Source: Myoxocephalus aenaeus (taxonomy: Eukaryota; Chordata; Actinopteri; Perciformes; Cottidae). Taken from it: a stretch of 64,000 nucleotides of DNA. Positions 25,346-38,243 of this stretch are shown here, piece by piece. Each line of letters opens with the position of its first letter. Positions within the stretch are counted from its first letter, which is position 1. The stretch is from positions 4,346,501 through 4,410,500 of the forward strand of contig JBAMJR010000013.1 of NCBI GenBank assembly GCA_038501785.1. The letters run 5' to 3'. The notes beneath the pieces were generated by a model that was not told where the DNA came from, searched no databases, and was given only the letters and a program-made list of their open reading frames with translations. The translations under genes were made by a program, and so were the position numbers.

Positions 25346-28300
25346 CAAGTCATGTGACTCTTCAACCAAATATTATTTGGGGGGATATTTAGTTTTTTGG
25401 CTGGAGACTATTCATCTTGTTTGTACATTGATTGATCAATTGATAGGTGAATTGGTTTATAATATTTGTCTCATTTAATAATAATTTGAATTCAAACAAT
25501 CACTATATCGTATATTACACTATTTGATACACTGCATCGATACAATTAATGAAAATGAAAAGAACAACAAGATTAAATCAATTAAATGTCCATTTCATTA
25601 AGTGAGCCAGAGGATGCGTGGGTGCTTCATAACCAGCAACACCAGATGGATCGGTAAAGTGAAATTGTACAGCGATTTCAAATCATATAGGGGCCCACAA
25701 GGTGCCAATATACCCCCGTCTCTTCGCTGAGCAGATTGGCTGCTGGATGAAGTGTAATTGCCAAAAAACATTGTACTCTACTGTATAACCTGTAATGTAA
25801 TCTCTTGGCCTTGAATGCTGGTTATGTGCCCTGATAGGCTTATAAAAGATTAATTATCACATAGAGTCGCCAACATTAGTAGGCTACAAATCCCCTATGA
25901 TGCTATAGGAATGGAATTAGCATACCCACACACCATTCATGTAGAGGGCATGCTTTGCATTCAAAATGCATTAAAATGTTTTCTAAAATCAAGTCATCGA
26001 TTGCTTATACTTGTAGCCACAGTGCCTGTAACTTGACCACCAGCCTCAGTGGGTGTAACACAGTGCCTACCTCCCGGAGTCCAATATAACACCCTCATAT
26101 TTCAATCAATAATAAGGGTGGGATGCAATTAGTAACATGGATGGGTTGTGAGAGTCACGTGACAGATCAATCGAGCAGAGAGGCGGCACACTCATTGGGG
26201 TGATTCACAGCCCAACAGTTTGTCGCCCGCTCAGCCTGAATCCATGCCATCTATCTTCTTTATATGAAGCATTCAAGGCTGGAAATATGCATCTGTCAAA
26301 CGTCCCCTATTACTCCGGCTGCCTGTCACACCTGGGGCAGCTCACAACCACCAGGAAAAAAAGACGGAGTGTAGCTGTCAGCGGAGAACCCTCAGCGGAC
26401 TGAAAAGGCACCAGCTTCCCCCATTTCTCTGACTCTAATTTCCTCAAAATGTGGATATTTTTCTGGGTCTCTCGCTGTATGCTGGGTTAATGACAGAGCC
26501 TGTGTCAGGCAAGGAGCTGAGACAGCTTATTTTTGCTCCAGATAACATTAACACATTGTTTCATATGTTAAACAAGATGCCCACGAAATATTCTGCATGG
26601 CTCTGCATTAGTATTACATGGTGGCTGCGTAGGAATTGAAGAATGTGTTAATAATTTTGCCAAAGTTGTGTGTCGTGAGAAAGCCCATACCAAGGATTCC
26701 TTCTGTGTGTAGTGTGGGTTGTGGCCATTGGCCAGTGGACGGTGGGCCAGCATGGTTAAAATGAACACGTTGCAGTGCGGGTCCTTACAATTAAAGTGGA
26801 GGTGATCCTTCCGCTCCTGCTATTAATGTTTTCCAGCGCGTCTGGATGTTCTCTCACCTCAACAACCAATGTCTTTTCACATCACAAAGCCATTTCTCTA
26901 ATTTCTCTCCACAGTCCAAGAGCATGCTGCAAACTATGTCATGAATGAAATATAAGCACACCGCTGTATTACTTATGAGACCTAACGCAACTTTGCTCTG
27001 AGCTATTTTCAGATTTCATTTAAATTCATCAGTGTGATGAATATTCTTATACCACAGACCGAGGCGATACGCATCACTCCACGAGAAAATATTAGCTAAA
27101 CATGAACTTCAGAGATTACTTATCAGCAAAAACCACCTTTCAACTACCCGATGATGTCTACATCAATCATTATCGTTGAAGTCTTCTTGTAAGGCTCCTC
27201 CAAGTAATTCTAAGGCAGAGCAAGCAGCAGCCGAGCCCACAAGACATGATTCATGTGACACTAATGTGCTTCACTGGTCAATTTCAAATGTACATTGCAT
27301 TGTGCTATTGTTTATTTAAACTTCAAAGGCTGAATATTGTTCATGGGCAATCTTAAACTCATTTGGATATCTCCTCAATTACAAAGACAAGAAAAGATGG
27401 CGACTTTAGTCACTTGTGCAAATCCACATATTCGTTTAAAAAAGGAACTCTTTTTGCAAATGCTGTGAATATCAACATAGATAACCTGGACTATGTTTGA
27501 ACCTGTTTCTGTATCACACAGCAATGGACTGAATCTAATCATCCTCTTTCTCCAGCACATTAAGAGTTAATGTTCCATGCACACAGATTTACAATTTGTG
27601 TCAATTAGAGAGTAGCAGACAATCCTACACCTGTCTAGAGACAAAGAGGGTCTGTGGATGATAGCAACCGCCCTTTATCCTTTATTCTTGCACCAAACAG
27701 CAGGATTTCTTTGCTGTATATGAAGTCCAATCCAAACTCTCCATAATTGTACCAAAGAGACGCTCTGGATTTAGCCTCAGCTTAGTTGAGATCGATAGAG
27801 TTCACTTGTCACCTGCTGATTTGTGAACGAACACCTGCGCTCATGCTCCCGCAACTCTTTATTCACTTCCTACCCCCAGCTTTTATCAGCAACATGCCTT
27901 TTGCATATTTGTCTTGTTCTGCCACAGTATCTTTCTCTTTCCCTCTGCCTCTTTCCTCATCTCTCTATCTGTGATTTTATCCCAATAGTCCTCCACGCAG
28001 TCACATTCTAATGAAGCCAGATTCCTGAAGTTGTCATGGCCACAGCTTACAAACAATAAAAGCGCTTACAAAACCATGTTCGAGTGCCTTTGGTATGAAA
28101 CAACTTAACATTAGCGTCCACTGCCCCTCTTAATGCAATCAGAGCTCCAGTTTAAATTTATCATGACAAAAGCAGAGCAAAGAGAAAGTACACATCTTGA
28201 GATATCAATTTGTGTTCATAGGAGAGCGGGCAATACGGTTTTCTATTTTCAGTATTAAAGCCCAACAGTGCAAAGTGAATAAATCACAAAAAGGTCTTAC

Positions 28301-28364
28301 CTGGGCTATTGGTGGGGCTGCTGCTGTGTGTAACAGATCCTATCTCTGCCTATGGGACAGAGTC
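25346..28364. other. non-coding DNA, nothing seen
   Basis: Only short frames and no recognisable repeat or RNA gene. Confidence 0.45.
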
Positions 28365-28530
28365 AGAGAGAAGGAGAAAGAGGAACGGGAGAAAGCAAAG
28401 AGAGAGGAGGGGCAAGGAGAGGGACCATAAGCGCAGCTAAAGAGAGGAAGAGAAATCAGAGAGAAGGCGAGAAAGTGTCTGTGGACAATGAGAGAGAAAC
28501 ACGCACAGAGAGGAGAGAGGAGAGAACAGT
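28365..28530. repeat. purine-rich GA/GAG tract
   Basis: About 165 bases with very strong purine bias on the plus strand (many GAGAGA, GGAGAA and AAGAGG words, few pyrimidines). The frames reading Glu/Arg/Lys-rich peptides here (28197-28567) follow from the bias. It may be a decayed microsatellite or a nucleosome-disfavouring regulatory tract. Confidence 0.7.
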
Positions 28531-28723
28531 GACAGCGGTGCTCTCACACATCGCTGCATTAAACTGAAGGGGATGTGCTGGCTGTGGGAGGTGGTCCTTC
28601 TCAGTCAAATGACATCTGCCTCTCTCTTAAAAACCATTGGCTAAGAGGGATGAGTTTCTAATAAGCCATCCCCGCTGTCTCCAAGTGAACACACCCCTCC
28701 TTTTTTCCCACAGCGCACGCAGG
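28531..28723. other. short non-coding stretch
   Basis: Between the purine tract and the microsatellite; no feature recognised. Confidence 0.4.
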
Positions 28724-28743
28724 CACGCACGCACACACACACA

Positions 28744-28783
<40 letters not shown>

Positions 28784-28786
28784 GAC
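28724..28786. repeat. compound (CA)n(CT)n(CA)n microsatellite
   Basis: CA units, then about 13 CT units, then CA units again. Frames reading Ser-Leu or Arg-Glu repeats here are artefacts. Confidence 0.95.
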
Positions 28787-29639
28787 AGATATTCTCTTAA
28801 TGTGCATCCCACAAAGAGTGTCTTTTGTCTTCTCTCTTCTCTCCCCATCCTCCCCCATCACTTTCACGTCTCTTTATTCTCTTAGGTCCTTACCTGTATG
28901 TGCATTGTCATTTTTCACAATTGTTGCAGGAAGTGTTTTTATCTCGCAACTCAAAATTGCTTCAGCTTTCAATTGTTCCTTCTTGTGAAGGGTATTTTCA
29001 GCCTTTTCCAATAGCTTTCAAAAACCGGGGGAAAAAACAATGGTTGGCTTTTCCACTTCTACTGTATATAATATATAACCTACCGTTTGTATCATTTTTC
29101 AGCTAATGTGGACAGAACCTCTCTTTGTATATAATGACCATAATCACACTGAACATCCATTTGGAGTGCTTACAATTCCCTTCAGCAGATGCTTAAGTGG
29201 CAGAGATGGTAACAGTTTCAAACTGTTAGTACTTTGAGTGGTTTTCTGCAGGTTTCAGCCAGATTAAATATCTGGACAAAGTAGAGGTGGTCAGTAAATA
29301 TATAAATTTAAAATGTGTAGGAGGTAAGAAGTAATATAATGCTGGATATCAGTGGAATTAAAGTGTTCAAGCAGTGTCATTAACTAAAATGAGTATGATT
29401 ATACAATAGCTGTCATCGCTTACTCTTAAAGTGTTATTGGAACACACCTGGGGTAAAAAAATCAATTTCATGAGAGACATTTTTAGGCTTCAGGTAGGTG
29501 GTGTTTTTGAAGACAAATTGTTCTGCACATAAAACAAAAAGAAAAGAAAAAGGAAATACAATTACTTTTCACTCCTGTCCCAACAATTGATTTAGTCGTG
29601 TGTCTTAGTTCACAGTTATAACTGAAACCGTAACACCGG
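28787..29639. other. non-coding DNA, nothing seen
   Basis: Pyrimidine-rich to about 28900, then AT-rich. No gene or repeat recognised. Confidence 0.45.
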
Positions 29640-30330
29640 CTACGATATAGTAACCCTAGTTCTATGAGCACAGTCAGAGCCCTCGATTGGACTCTATCGG
29701 TAATACATTTGCCCACTGGAAATTTGTATAAGCGTAGCCGGCCAATCAGGAGGCACCTACCCAAATACACGGGGACCCTACAGTATATAAGACAGCTCAA
29801 ACCTCAGTCTGCCATTATCCTTTTCTACAATCTACCCGGCCCCCTTGGTAGAAGGCTCTGCCTGTGCAGAACCAGGGTGACACTTTTCATTCAGACCTTC
29901 ATTCTAACTCACACAAGCTCCACCCTCTACTGGACTGAATGGGTACAGTGGGTGGAGCCCAATGAATGCACACCCTACCGAGACATGACATCAACCCCAT
30001 CACAGCTGATCTAACTTTGCCTCCCTGACCCCCGCACGGGGTGGAAGCTAAAAGGTATCTAGCTGGATAACTCTCAACCTACAATAACTCTGTATGTTTT
30101 TGGGAGCAAGGGAGGGATTTGGTCTGAAGATAGCCCCACTACGGTCACCACAGAGCAACAAGCAACTAGTGCCCTGAGAGTACGATTAATTCACACACTC
30201 TCTTAGCTGAGGTCGGTGCTATTAGAAAAGCTTCAGCGCCTGCTCGGGATTGGAGGAAAGTATTATCGTTAGAGGGCAGAGCCTGAGTTAGAATTGTTAA
30301 GTTCTAACCTCTTATTCGTTGTCTTTTCTT
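29640..30330. repeat. possible retroelement control region
   Basis: This block is richer in GC than its flanks and has words I associate from memory with teleost retroelements (near 29645-29700: TAACCCTAGTTCTATGAGC and GATTGGACTCTATCGG). It contains a TATA box (AGTATATAAGAC at about 29781) about 30 bp upstream of a plausible initiator, as in a U3/R junction. Internal imperfect inverted repeats surround 29905-29960 (GCTCCACCC against GGGTGGAGC). I see no paired copy and no coding region in the window, so a solitary LTR or a DIRS-like terminal region are both possible. Edges are approximate. Confidence 0.33.
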
Positions 30331-31231
30331 TTCCAAAGAAAGTGACTAAAGTGACTAAAACACATTCACAAACGCAGCTGCAAAGACAGGTTATGTTGTG
30401 TTGACTGCCATTTAGCTATACGAGTCAACTATGAAAGAGGTCAAACATGGCACTTCAAGGAGACCCACATATTTGTTTAGAAATTGTATGGCCATCAGTC
30501 CCAAAAACCACAACATAATAGAATGTGTTAAAGGGATTCATATTTTATAACACCATACGCCAAGCATGAAAAAATAAACATCACACCGGGAAAAAGTATT
30601 TGCAAGTCAAAGCTCATGTGGGTCAGCACTTAACAGCACAGCAAACACCACAGATTAGAGCCTTACATTGATCACACAATAGACTAACCTTGTCTAAAAA
30701 GCACCCGAAAGCAAGTTAGCGAGTCAGCCTGCTCGGTATTTTCTACATCTGTATGGTTTTCAGTTTTAAAAAGTCGCACAGCCCACAATGTCTGCTGCTA
30801 ACTGTTCAACGTAGTGGGTTATCTGTAATGTTGCAGACAATACTGTAAAGCCACTGTTATCACATCATATAAGTGGAGCACTGAGGAATTACACCACACC
30901 AGTCATTTTAAGAACTCAGTTCAAATAAAACATTTTCTACCATAAATAACATTTACTCTGCAAAAAACAAAATCTACTCCATAGGTCCACCTCTGATCTT
31001 AACAGTCCATCTACTGACTATGCAGGACGTCTTTTTTTTCAATTATTTTCAATTTGGGAATCAGAATTAAAACACTGTCAGTTCACATCTAACAGTTGAC
31101 CTGCACCGTAATGACTGGAGGCCTTGATACATATGCATGTGAAGATTGCAATGGACCCGAGTTTGTTTTGACCGAACCCAGCTAAATTCACCCCTCCCCT
31201 CCAGCTCAATGAGCGAGAGAGAGCGATAAAA

Positions 31232-31234
<3 letters not shown>
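30331..31234. other. non-coding DNA, nothing seen
   Basis: AT-rich with no frame over about 70 codons. Confidence 0.45.

Positions 31235-31264
<30 letters not shown>
31235..31264. repeat. (GA)n microsatellite
   Basis: About 15 GA units preceded by scattered GAGA words from 31211. Confidence 0.92.
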
Positions 31265-31267
<3 letters not shown>

Positions 31268-31307
31268 TGAGCATTGGTCAAGCAAACTACACGTTAATCC
31301 CCCCCCA

Positions 31308-31353
31308 AAAAAATCTTATAAAAATCTTATAAAAATCTTATAAAAATCTTATT
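31308..31353. repeat. four tandem copies of an 11-bp unit
   Basis: The unit AAAAATCTTAT is repeated four times in perfect register just after a C-run and A-run. Confidence 0.92.
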
Positions 31354-34300
31354 TTATACGTCGGTTATGTTCTAGTAAACACATCCACACCTCACACAGT
31401 GAAGGTGCCGGATTTGGAATGAATGCAGCCCAAGGCACACTTCATCCTAGTGTGGCCTGTGTGCCCTCTCTGTTCCTGTCTGTGTCTCCGCTCAGTCACT
31501 GACAGTCCGATATATAGCACCACACAGCTGAGGAACTGACAGGGGAAGCACATACACACAGAAGCACATAAAAGCACACAGCAATGTAACAACCTGTTCT
31601 GCACCGCTTTGTATCAGATGCTTAAGAGAGCAACATATGTTGGGCCTTGCTGAGCTGGAGCTTGACCTGGGAGTGAGAACAGGCTGCACACACTGCTTAT
31701 TGGCTGGGGGTGACACCCCCACATGGGGTCCAAATACTTTTTCCTGAAGTCCAGAAATTTCCCAAACACAGCAAAATAAGAAGAAAGGAGAAAATACAGG
31801 CAGAGGGCAGGGTCTCTAAAGTTTCAGAAAATGCCACACACTTCTAGTGGGTGAGAGGTGATGATTGAGAGGGAATTGTTGCATTATACCTTTATAGCCC
31901 CTATGCAACCTTGTTCCACCCTTTTTTTTCCGCTTAAATTGCCTGATTAGACAGCAGGCTCAAACTGGGTTTGGTTGGATTGAGGCATTTTTTTGACAAT
32001 GCCAGATGAACATCTTTATTAGATCAATATGCTGTTCTGTACAATTGTATTAAATGGTAGCTATCATTTTAGTTAGTGGATGTTTTGACTTACTCTTGCC
32101 TTTGTTGTTCTGTGTTTTCTGATCCAGCACATTTTTGGATATGTGTGCTCCACACTCTTCTTTGACATCAAATGATTCCCAGCAGCTCCACCAGACATTT
32201 ACCTGACTACAGATCTAATCAGCCAGAAGAATTGTAAACAACATCTTGGTGGGCAGGGCTTCTAACAACTGGCATCGTTTCTATCCATGTCATGCATGCC
32301 ATCATCAACTGGTATTTACGGGCCACCCAAAAAAAAAAATCTGTAAATCAGCAAATCTTTCCTCACTGGCTAAAATTTGCAGTGGAACCTATATAGATTT
32401 AAAGTTATAGTTTTCATGACTACATTTCACATAATCTTTCTTTCAATCTTGACACCTTCAGTTTGTAACACAAGCTCTATCTTGAAAATATGATCACACT
32501 GACATTGGGGTAATTTTCTCAGATTAGAAAAATCTCATAAGAACCATCGAAGACATTGACCCTTTAAGTGATCTTGATCTGTATGCAATGCCTCTTTATG
32601 CAAAACATTACAGTATTTACCATTAGTCATATAAATAAATAAATAACATGTACAATATTACTGTGTCTGTTCTTCATTGCATATTTTGTAATTCATTATA
32701 CATGTTAATGACCATATTGGTTCCGCCACCACCATTGTCCTCTTTTCTGTATCAATTGCACTGTTGGAGTAGCTCACTGTTGGGACACAAGCTTATCTGT
32801 TGGCTGTTTCATGTCCTCCATAATTGCATTTTTGATGGTCTCCTTTTGTTTGACCCATACATTTCTTTCTGACCCATTGTGGGGTAATTGGCTGAGCTAG
32901 TGATAACCCGCGAGTTCCTGTCATTCTGCCCTGACATCCCACTGCCACCCATACTTTTATCCAAAGAAAAATATAACCTAGGATAATTGTAACTTTTCCG
33001 TTTTCGGTTTTCATCAACTTGCCTTACTTGTTCCTCAAAAACAAGTAAATTTCCTTTTGACAAGATCCACAAAACCGCTGACCCATCACACAGTAATGGT
33101 CTGCACTGCACAGCATCCAACACAATGATTATAGATGGGACACTAATTAATCTGACAGCAAATACGCCTTAAGATTTCTTCAGGTTAAAAGGGTAAACAT
33201 ATTTGTATCATTTCTTAAAAGAGCAAGTTTGCTCATTTGGGAAGTGGAAAATACATTCAGACAAAGGTCTCGTCTTCAGCGACTGAGTTGACTTCCAGCA
33301 TTGTTCTCCCTCTTCATGTTATCACAAAGAAATTCAGTTTGAGATGTACTCTCAACAAGTCTGTACATACACCTTTCTTGAGGTTTCCCCTCACAAAAGA
33401 ACACATGGAGAGAACCCCCATAGTATTTTCCCTACCTACACATACAAGAAAACACTGTGAATAATCAGTCACGAACCGAAAGGCACAGACCAAATCAAAA
33501 TATAGGGATGGCATTAATCCTGACAGTAAATTCCGATCACCCGTTGCTGCTGGAGCTGATAACTGACTCTCTGCATCTCAGCCTCTGGATTCTCTTTTCC
33601 ATCCATGGACGTATGGCTGGCTGCCTGCGGTTTGTTATCTGATTATACGTTTTATTTAAAGCTGTTCTGTCCAAGTACCAATCAGGCTTTCTATCAGGTT
33701 GCCTGTCTGTTTGCCTTTGAAGCATTTAACCTCACATGTCAGTGTCAGCTAGAGGCAACCTCCTGAAGCCATATCTTAAAAATGTTTTGGTTGTATTCAC
33801 GTATCATATTAAGTAGTATTGAAACTCAGTGCTATCAGCATCTTCATGCAATATAATATAGCATTAATTAGACCTCAGCTATGGTGAACGAGATAGCTTA
33901 TCAACTACTTTTAAAATAGAGCATTTCACTGACAAACAAGGAAGCATGCAAACACACAACAGTATTTATTAAAACTAACCTATAAGCATTAAATGCAGAA
34001 GAGACAATAAGTTCAAAGATGCACGGTTATTTTCAACATTTACACAGAACTAAGATCTTTATGAGTATAATGGTATGTAATTCAGTGTGCAAGTCTCATT
34101 TTAAAATCCTGTTAAATAATGGCTGGTTTAAAAATGGAGAAAAAAAATAGGAGTGTGCATTACTTCATGATACTGTTAGCAGTGGCAGCAACAATTTCAG
34201 GTAATTGCATAGATTTTACTGTCTTTTAAAATGGTCATTAAAAGAACATAGAGTAAAACAGGAATTAGAAGTGTTGAAAAAAAAAACATAAAAATGTTCA

Positions 34301-34675
34301 TTAGTACGTTTAAAGGTGATAATGAACAATGATTTTAGATATTATAATTTTTGTTAATGCTAATTCATCATTCATCATTTTGTATTAAATTGCTCATTGG
34401 TTGTAATTGGTCTGATAACCACAGGTGTGATTGACTTAGTAAAAAGTAAAATCATAGTTCATTAAAAAAAATGTTTAATGATAGATGATGGGATTGATGA
34501 TGGACATTTTTTCATAAATGTGTAGTATTTTGGTTGCTTTGGAAACACCAAGTAAGTGGCCCTTATGTTGAGAAACTCCTGTTTTCAAGGTAAAAAAAAT
34601 AATCATCAAGCCCAACACTGTATGGATTTATGTGAATATTATTATTATCTCCACCAGGAGATAATGATATTTGAG
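31354..34675. other. non-coding DNA, nothing seen
   Basis: No gene, RNA or mobile element is recognised. Frames are short and unstructured. A tetranucleotide AATA run of four to five units lies at 32632-32645. Confidence 0.45.

Positions 34676-34770
<95 letters not shown>
34676..34770. repeat. (TG)n microsatellite
   Basis: About 47 uninterrupted TG units, long enough to be highly polymorphic and able to adopt left-handed helix. Cys-Val and Thr-His repeat frames over it are artefacts. Confidence 0.98.
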
Positions 34771-34771
<1 letters not shown>

Positions 34772-37073
34772 ATATATGTCTCACCTCTGTGTTTCTGTCC
34801 ACGGTTATTCTCGCTCACTGCTGCACCAAACTGCATAACATTGTGGGTGCTCATTAATTGCTGCATGCTAAAGTATTTCTCATGGTTGCAATGACTCGTA
34901 CTTTCTCAAAACACCTTTTATTGCGTGTTTGATACTGCCATTGACTGACCGCTCCTCATTTACTACTATTAACTTGTCCCCGGCCCGTAGGAGCCCAAAG
35001 TGAGACACAGGGCTGAGGTTCATTGTTTTGGATCGTGGGTTTGGCTATTAGCTAACGGCTAACAGATCGGCTTTTAGACGACTGCTTACACTTGCAGTCT
35101 AGATGGCGCTAGCCTGGTTAGACAATTGCGGTTTGTATTCATTCAATCTAGCATACAGCAGTGGTTGTTGCACACACATCTGGTGGGTATCTGCTTGTTA
35201 TAAATGTACTTGCTTTCATAATGATACCTTGCATTTAAAGCAACTGACAAACTTCTCCTCACTGACTGATGCGCCACTTTTTGTGACTGACTAGACAGTC
35301 ATGGTGAGGATGATGATTGAGTATTTCATGGCTGTGTAAATATAAACCAATGTTAGCCTTGAGAGGTCAGACTTCTTCAGTGGCTTTGCAAAAAACATAC
35401 TCTCAGGGATGATAAAGGATTCAAAATGCGATGTTCGCGACTCAAGTGTTGTACTTACTGTAAGGACAAATTTGATGTACTTTACTTGAGTCTTTTCTTT
35501 TAATAGCAGTTTCTACTTTGTCTGTGCTTCTTTTCAGAGGGAGAGAGTCTGGACTTTGGACAGAACAAGCATTGTGATGTAACTTTGGGGTTTGGGTAAT
35601 TTGAAAAAATAACCAGCCGATAAATCGTGAAAATAATCAGAAGTTGCAGTCCGATACCAAATAGTAAAGAATTGGCTCCACCTCAACCAATTACAACAGT
35701 AAAATCTTGCTTTTATACTAATGCAGGAGCAATGATGAGTATTATATACTGGTAATAATTGTAGGCTGCAACAATCACATGGCCATTGTTATTGTATTCC
35801 TTATTCTTGTTGTGTTGTTTGAATAGATTCACTTGTTTCTGTCCACTTATTATATGACATTTTTGTCTGAATTATTTTCTCTTTTTTTTCACAACAGCAT
35901 CAGTTTGGAATTGTGTCTCAGTTTGTCTCAAATTTGCTAGGGATTACAAATTGTTTCTACATTTAAACTCCTAGAGGCAAGCAGTGTTTGAATGAAGAAA
36001 ATTAACCGATGAAAAGGTAGCTGAGGAGGAGGAGGCTCAACGTGTCTAAACACCATTTTCGGGGGAAGCAAGCTGGCTTCACCCGGTTGCTCTCGTCTGT
36101 AATCACCACTGATGTTACGCAAACATAACGAGATACTTCATAGGAGACCATTTGACATTTGATAGTAGAAAAAAGACAGCTGTAAGTGATGAATTGAATG
36201 ACCTGAATTACATTTAGCTGCTTCGGTTTCAGGATCATGGGTCACATTTTGACTTGTAGCAGGAAAAGCACAGGCGAACAGATTTTGTTAACGACGGCTC
36301 AGCTCCATCGAGTGTGACAGTGAGCCAGCATACACAACACCCGGGCCATTGTTAGCGGTATTAGTAGCACCTGTGTTTTCACTACCATGACCAATAGGTG
36401 ATTTGTTCATTTTTAACAAGGGGGACGGAGCCCGTTTCGCTCGCCAACCGCTGAAGGAAAATATTGACGAATTAACTTGCCATGAAGTGTGACAATTTAG
36501 CATTCTGTTTCATTATTTAATCATGAGAGATTAATTAGTAATTTTCTGAGTATGCTTCTTCTTTTTTTAAATGCTCATTTAGTTTTCTCGTATGCAGAAT
36601 TAGATAGTATATTTAATTTCGTGCATTTTCTAATTAAATCACTGGCAGCAACAATCAATCAGAAGGCGGAAGCCAAGGATGTGAAGAGGTCAGATCTCCA
36701 ACAGGGTTATCAAAACATCAACATAAATAGCATGCATTTTAATTTTTTCTTTTTCTTTTCATGGGACTAATCCTAAAGGGTGTAATGAAAACAGTGCAGG
36801 CGAGAGACAGTGAGTAATTGCAGACTTGGCAGCGTTATCCATTACAGCTGAGAGAACTGCGAGGAGGAGAAGCTCCCCCAGAAATGTTGTTCCTATTTAC
36901 ATTTAGACAAGCCTTTCTTTGACGTCAAGCCCTTCTCCCTCATGATAGGGTTAACAGTCTTTTAATCTACGGTTGACGGGCAAATCCTGTGACTGATAAG
37001 CCAAGGGGCAGGACAGTGAGTTGGTCAAAGCAATAACTTGTGCAGGTTTTCCTTACTCACTGGAAGTCAAAGG
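34771..37073. other. non-coding DNA, nothing seen
   Basis: No gene recognised. The stretch 36100-36500 has somewhat more GC and several CG dinucleotides but no identifiable promoter or repeat family. Confidence 0.42.
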
Positions 37074-38068
37074 CACTGCGTACACCCCAAGTCTCTTATT
37101 TTTCATTTCCTCGCTTGAACTGGAAGTTGTTCTGCGCCGCCATATTGACGGCCGTCTTATTTCTGCTCTGAGGAGCGAGGAAAAGATCTCTGAGGAGCCA
37201 TGAGCGAGGATGCACGAGAGCGGACTTCCAGGAAGTGTTTTAGCTGCCAATACGCCACCTCCTTGTTCTTCTGTTATTTGATTTGATGCTGCGGGTGATT
37301 GAGCTGATCACTGGAGTTTCATACCAGAGTGAAGACGGATCACAGTCTAAACTCAAGTTTTACATTTGATATTTTTTCTGATACACCATCTGGTTCATTG
37401 TAAGTCTGAACAGCAAAAGGACCACAACCAACGTTCTTCTTTTATTAGAAAGATTTCTCTTTTGTTGATTGTTATTTCCCTCAATACATTTTATTATGGA
37501 TACAAGTAAAGTCAGAGAGAGCTGGAGAGTTTGTCTGTCTTTTTACATTCCATTCAGTCACGTGATCGAGGCTGATAATTCCTGTTGGGTTTGATGAATT
37601 ATATCATTTCAATTTCCCCCGAAACATTGAGCCTCATACATTTAGTTCAGTGTTCAAGAGAAACCATAATCATATTCTGGTTTATTTCATAATGACGTCG
37701 CAATCAGAATTTCAAAACATACAAACGCAAATAGAAATCGGTCCTTGTAAGCGGGACACAGCTTAAATACACAATGCACTTTGTGAAACAGGTAACAGGC
37801 TACAGAGACACAAACTCCATCTGAAGTCTCTCCAGCTGTTAAAGGCAACTGAAGGCTGATCCAGTTGTGATAAGCGGCCGCAGTCATCAAAAACATGTGA
37901 TGCCTCTGAGGAAAGGACGTCTCATTTCTCTTCAAACATATTTCCTTGTTTCCTCTCTCCCCGCGTGGTTTCCTTGCATCTCTCCATGCATCCCTGGTGG
38001 GAGGGACTAAGACGCAAGGAAAAGATGCAAGTGAGGGAAACTGAGACTTGGGACGTACTCACTGTGCT
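37074..38068. mobile_element. possible non-autonomous DNA element
   Basis: The left end (from about 37074) reads GCACTGCGTACACCCCAAGTCTC, and the reverse complement of the right end (38045-38068) reads GCACAGTGAGTACGTCCCAAGTCTC; they share GTAC-CCCAAGTCTC with few differences. Each end region also contains its own inverted words: CCTCGCTTG, GAGCGAGGA and GAGCGAGGATG on the left, TTCCTTGCATCT with AAGGAAAAGATGCAAG on the right. Between the arms there is no coding frame over 85 codons. I cannot fix a target duplication, and the arms are short and diverged, so two unrelated fragments of one repeat family remain possible. Confidence 0.4.
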
Positions 38069-38220
38069 CACAAACATATTCAATGCAGCTTACAGAGTTG
38101 TACTTCTGGGCTGTTAAGCGCAATCAGTCATTATAAATAAATAACTTGTTTTACATTTCCCATGTAGAAGGTCATCCATAATCATTGCAGTAGCAATCAC
38201 ATCAGAAATAGAGGTGTGGA

Positions 38221-38243
38221 GGGGGGGGGGGGGGGGGGGGGGG
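38221..38243. repeat. poly(G) run of 23 bases
   Basis: Twenty-three consecutive G residues. Runs this long are rare in vertebrate DNA and are error-prone in sequencing, so the true length is uncertain. The run can form quadruplex structures. Confidence 0.9.

Noticed and set aside
34676..34770. 112-codon frame across the TG tract
   Set aside because: Almost all of it is Cys-Val repeat produced by the microsatellite.
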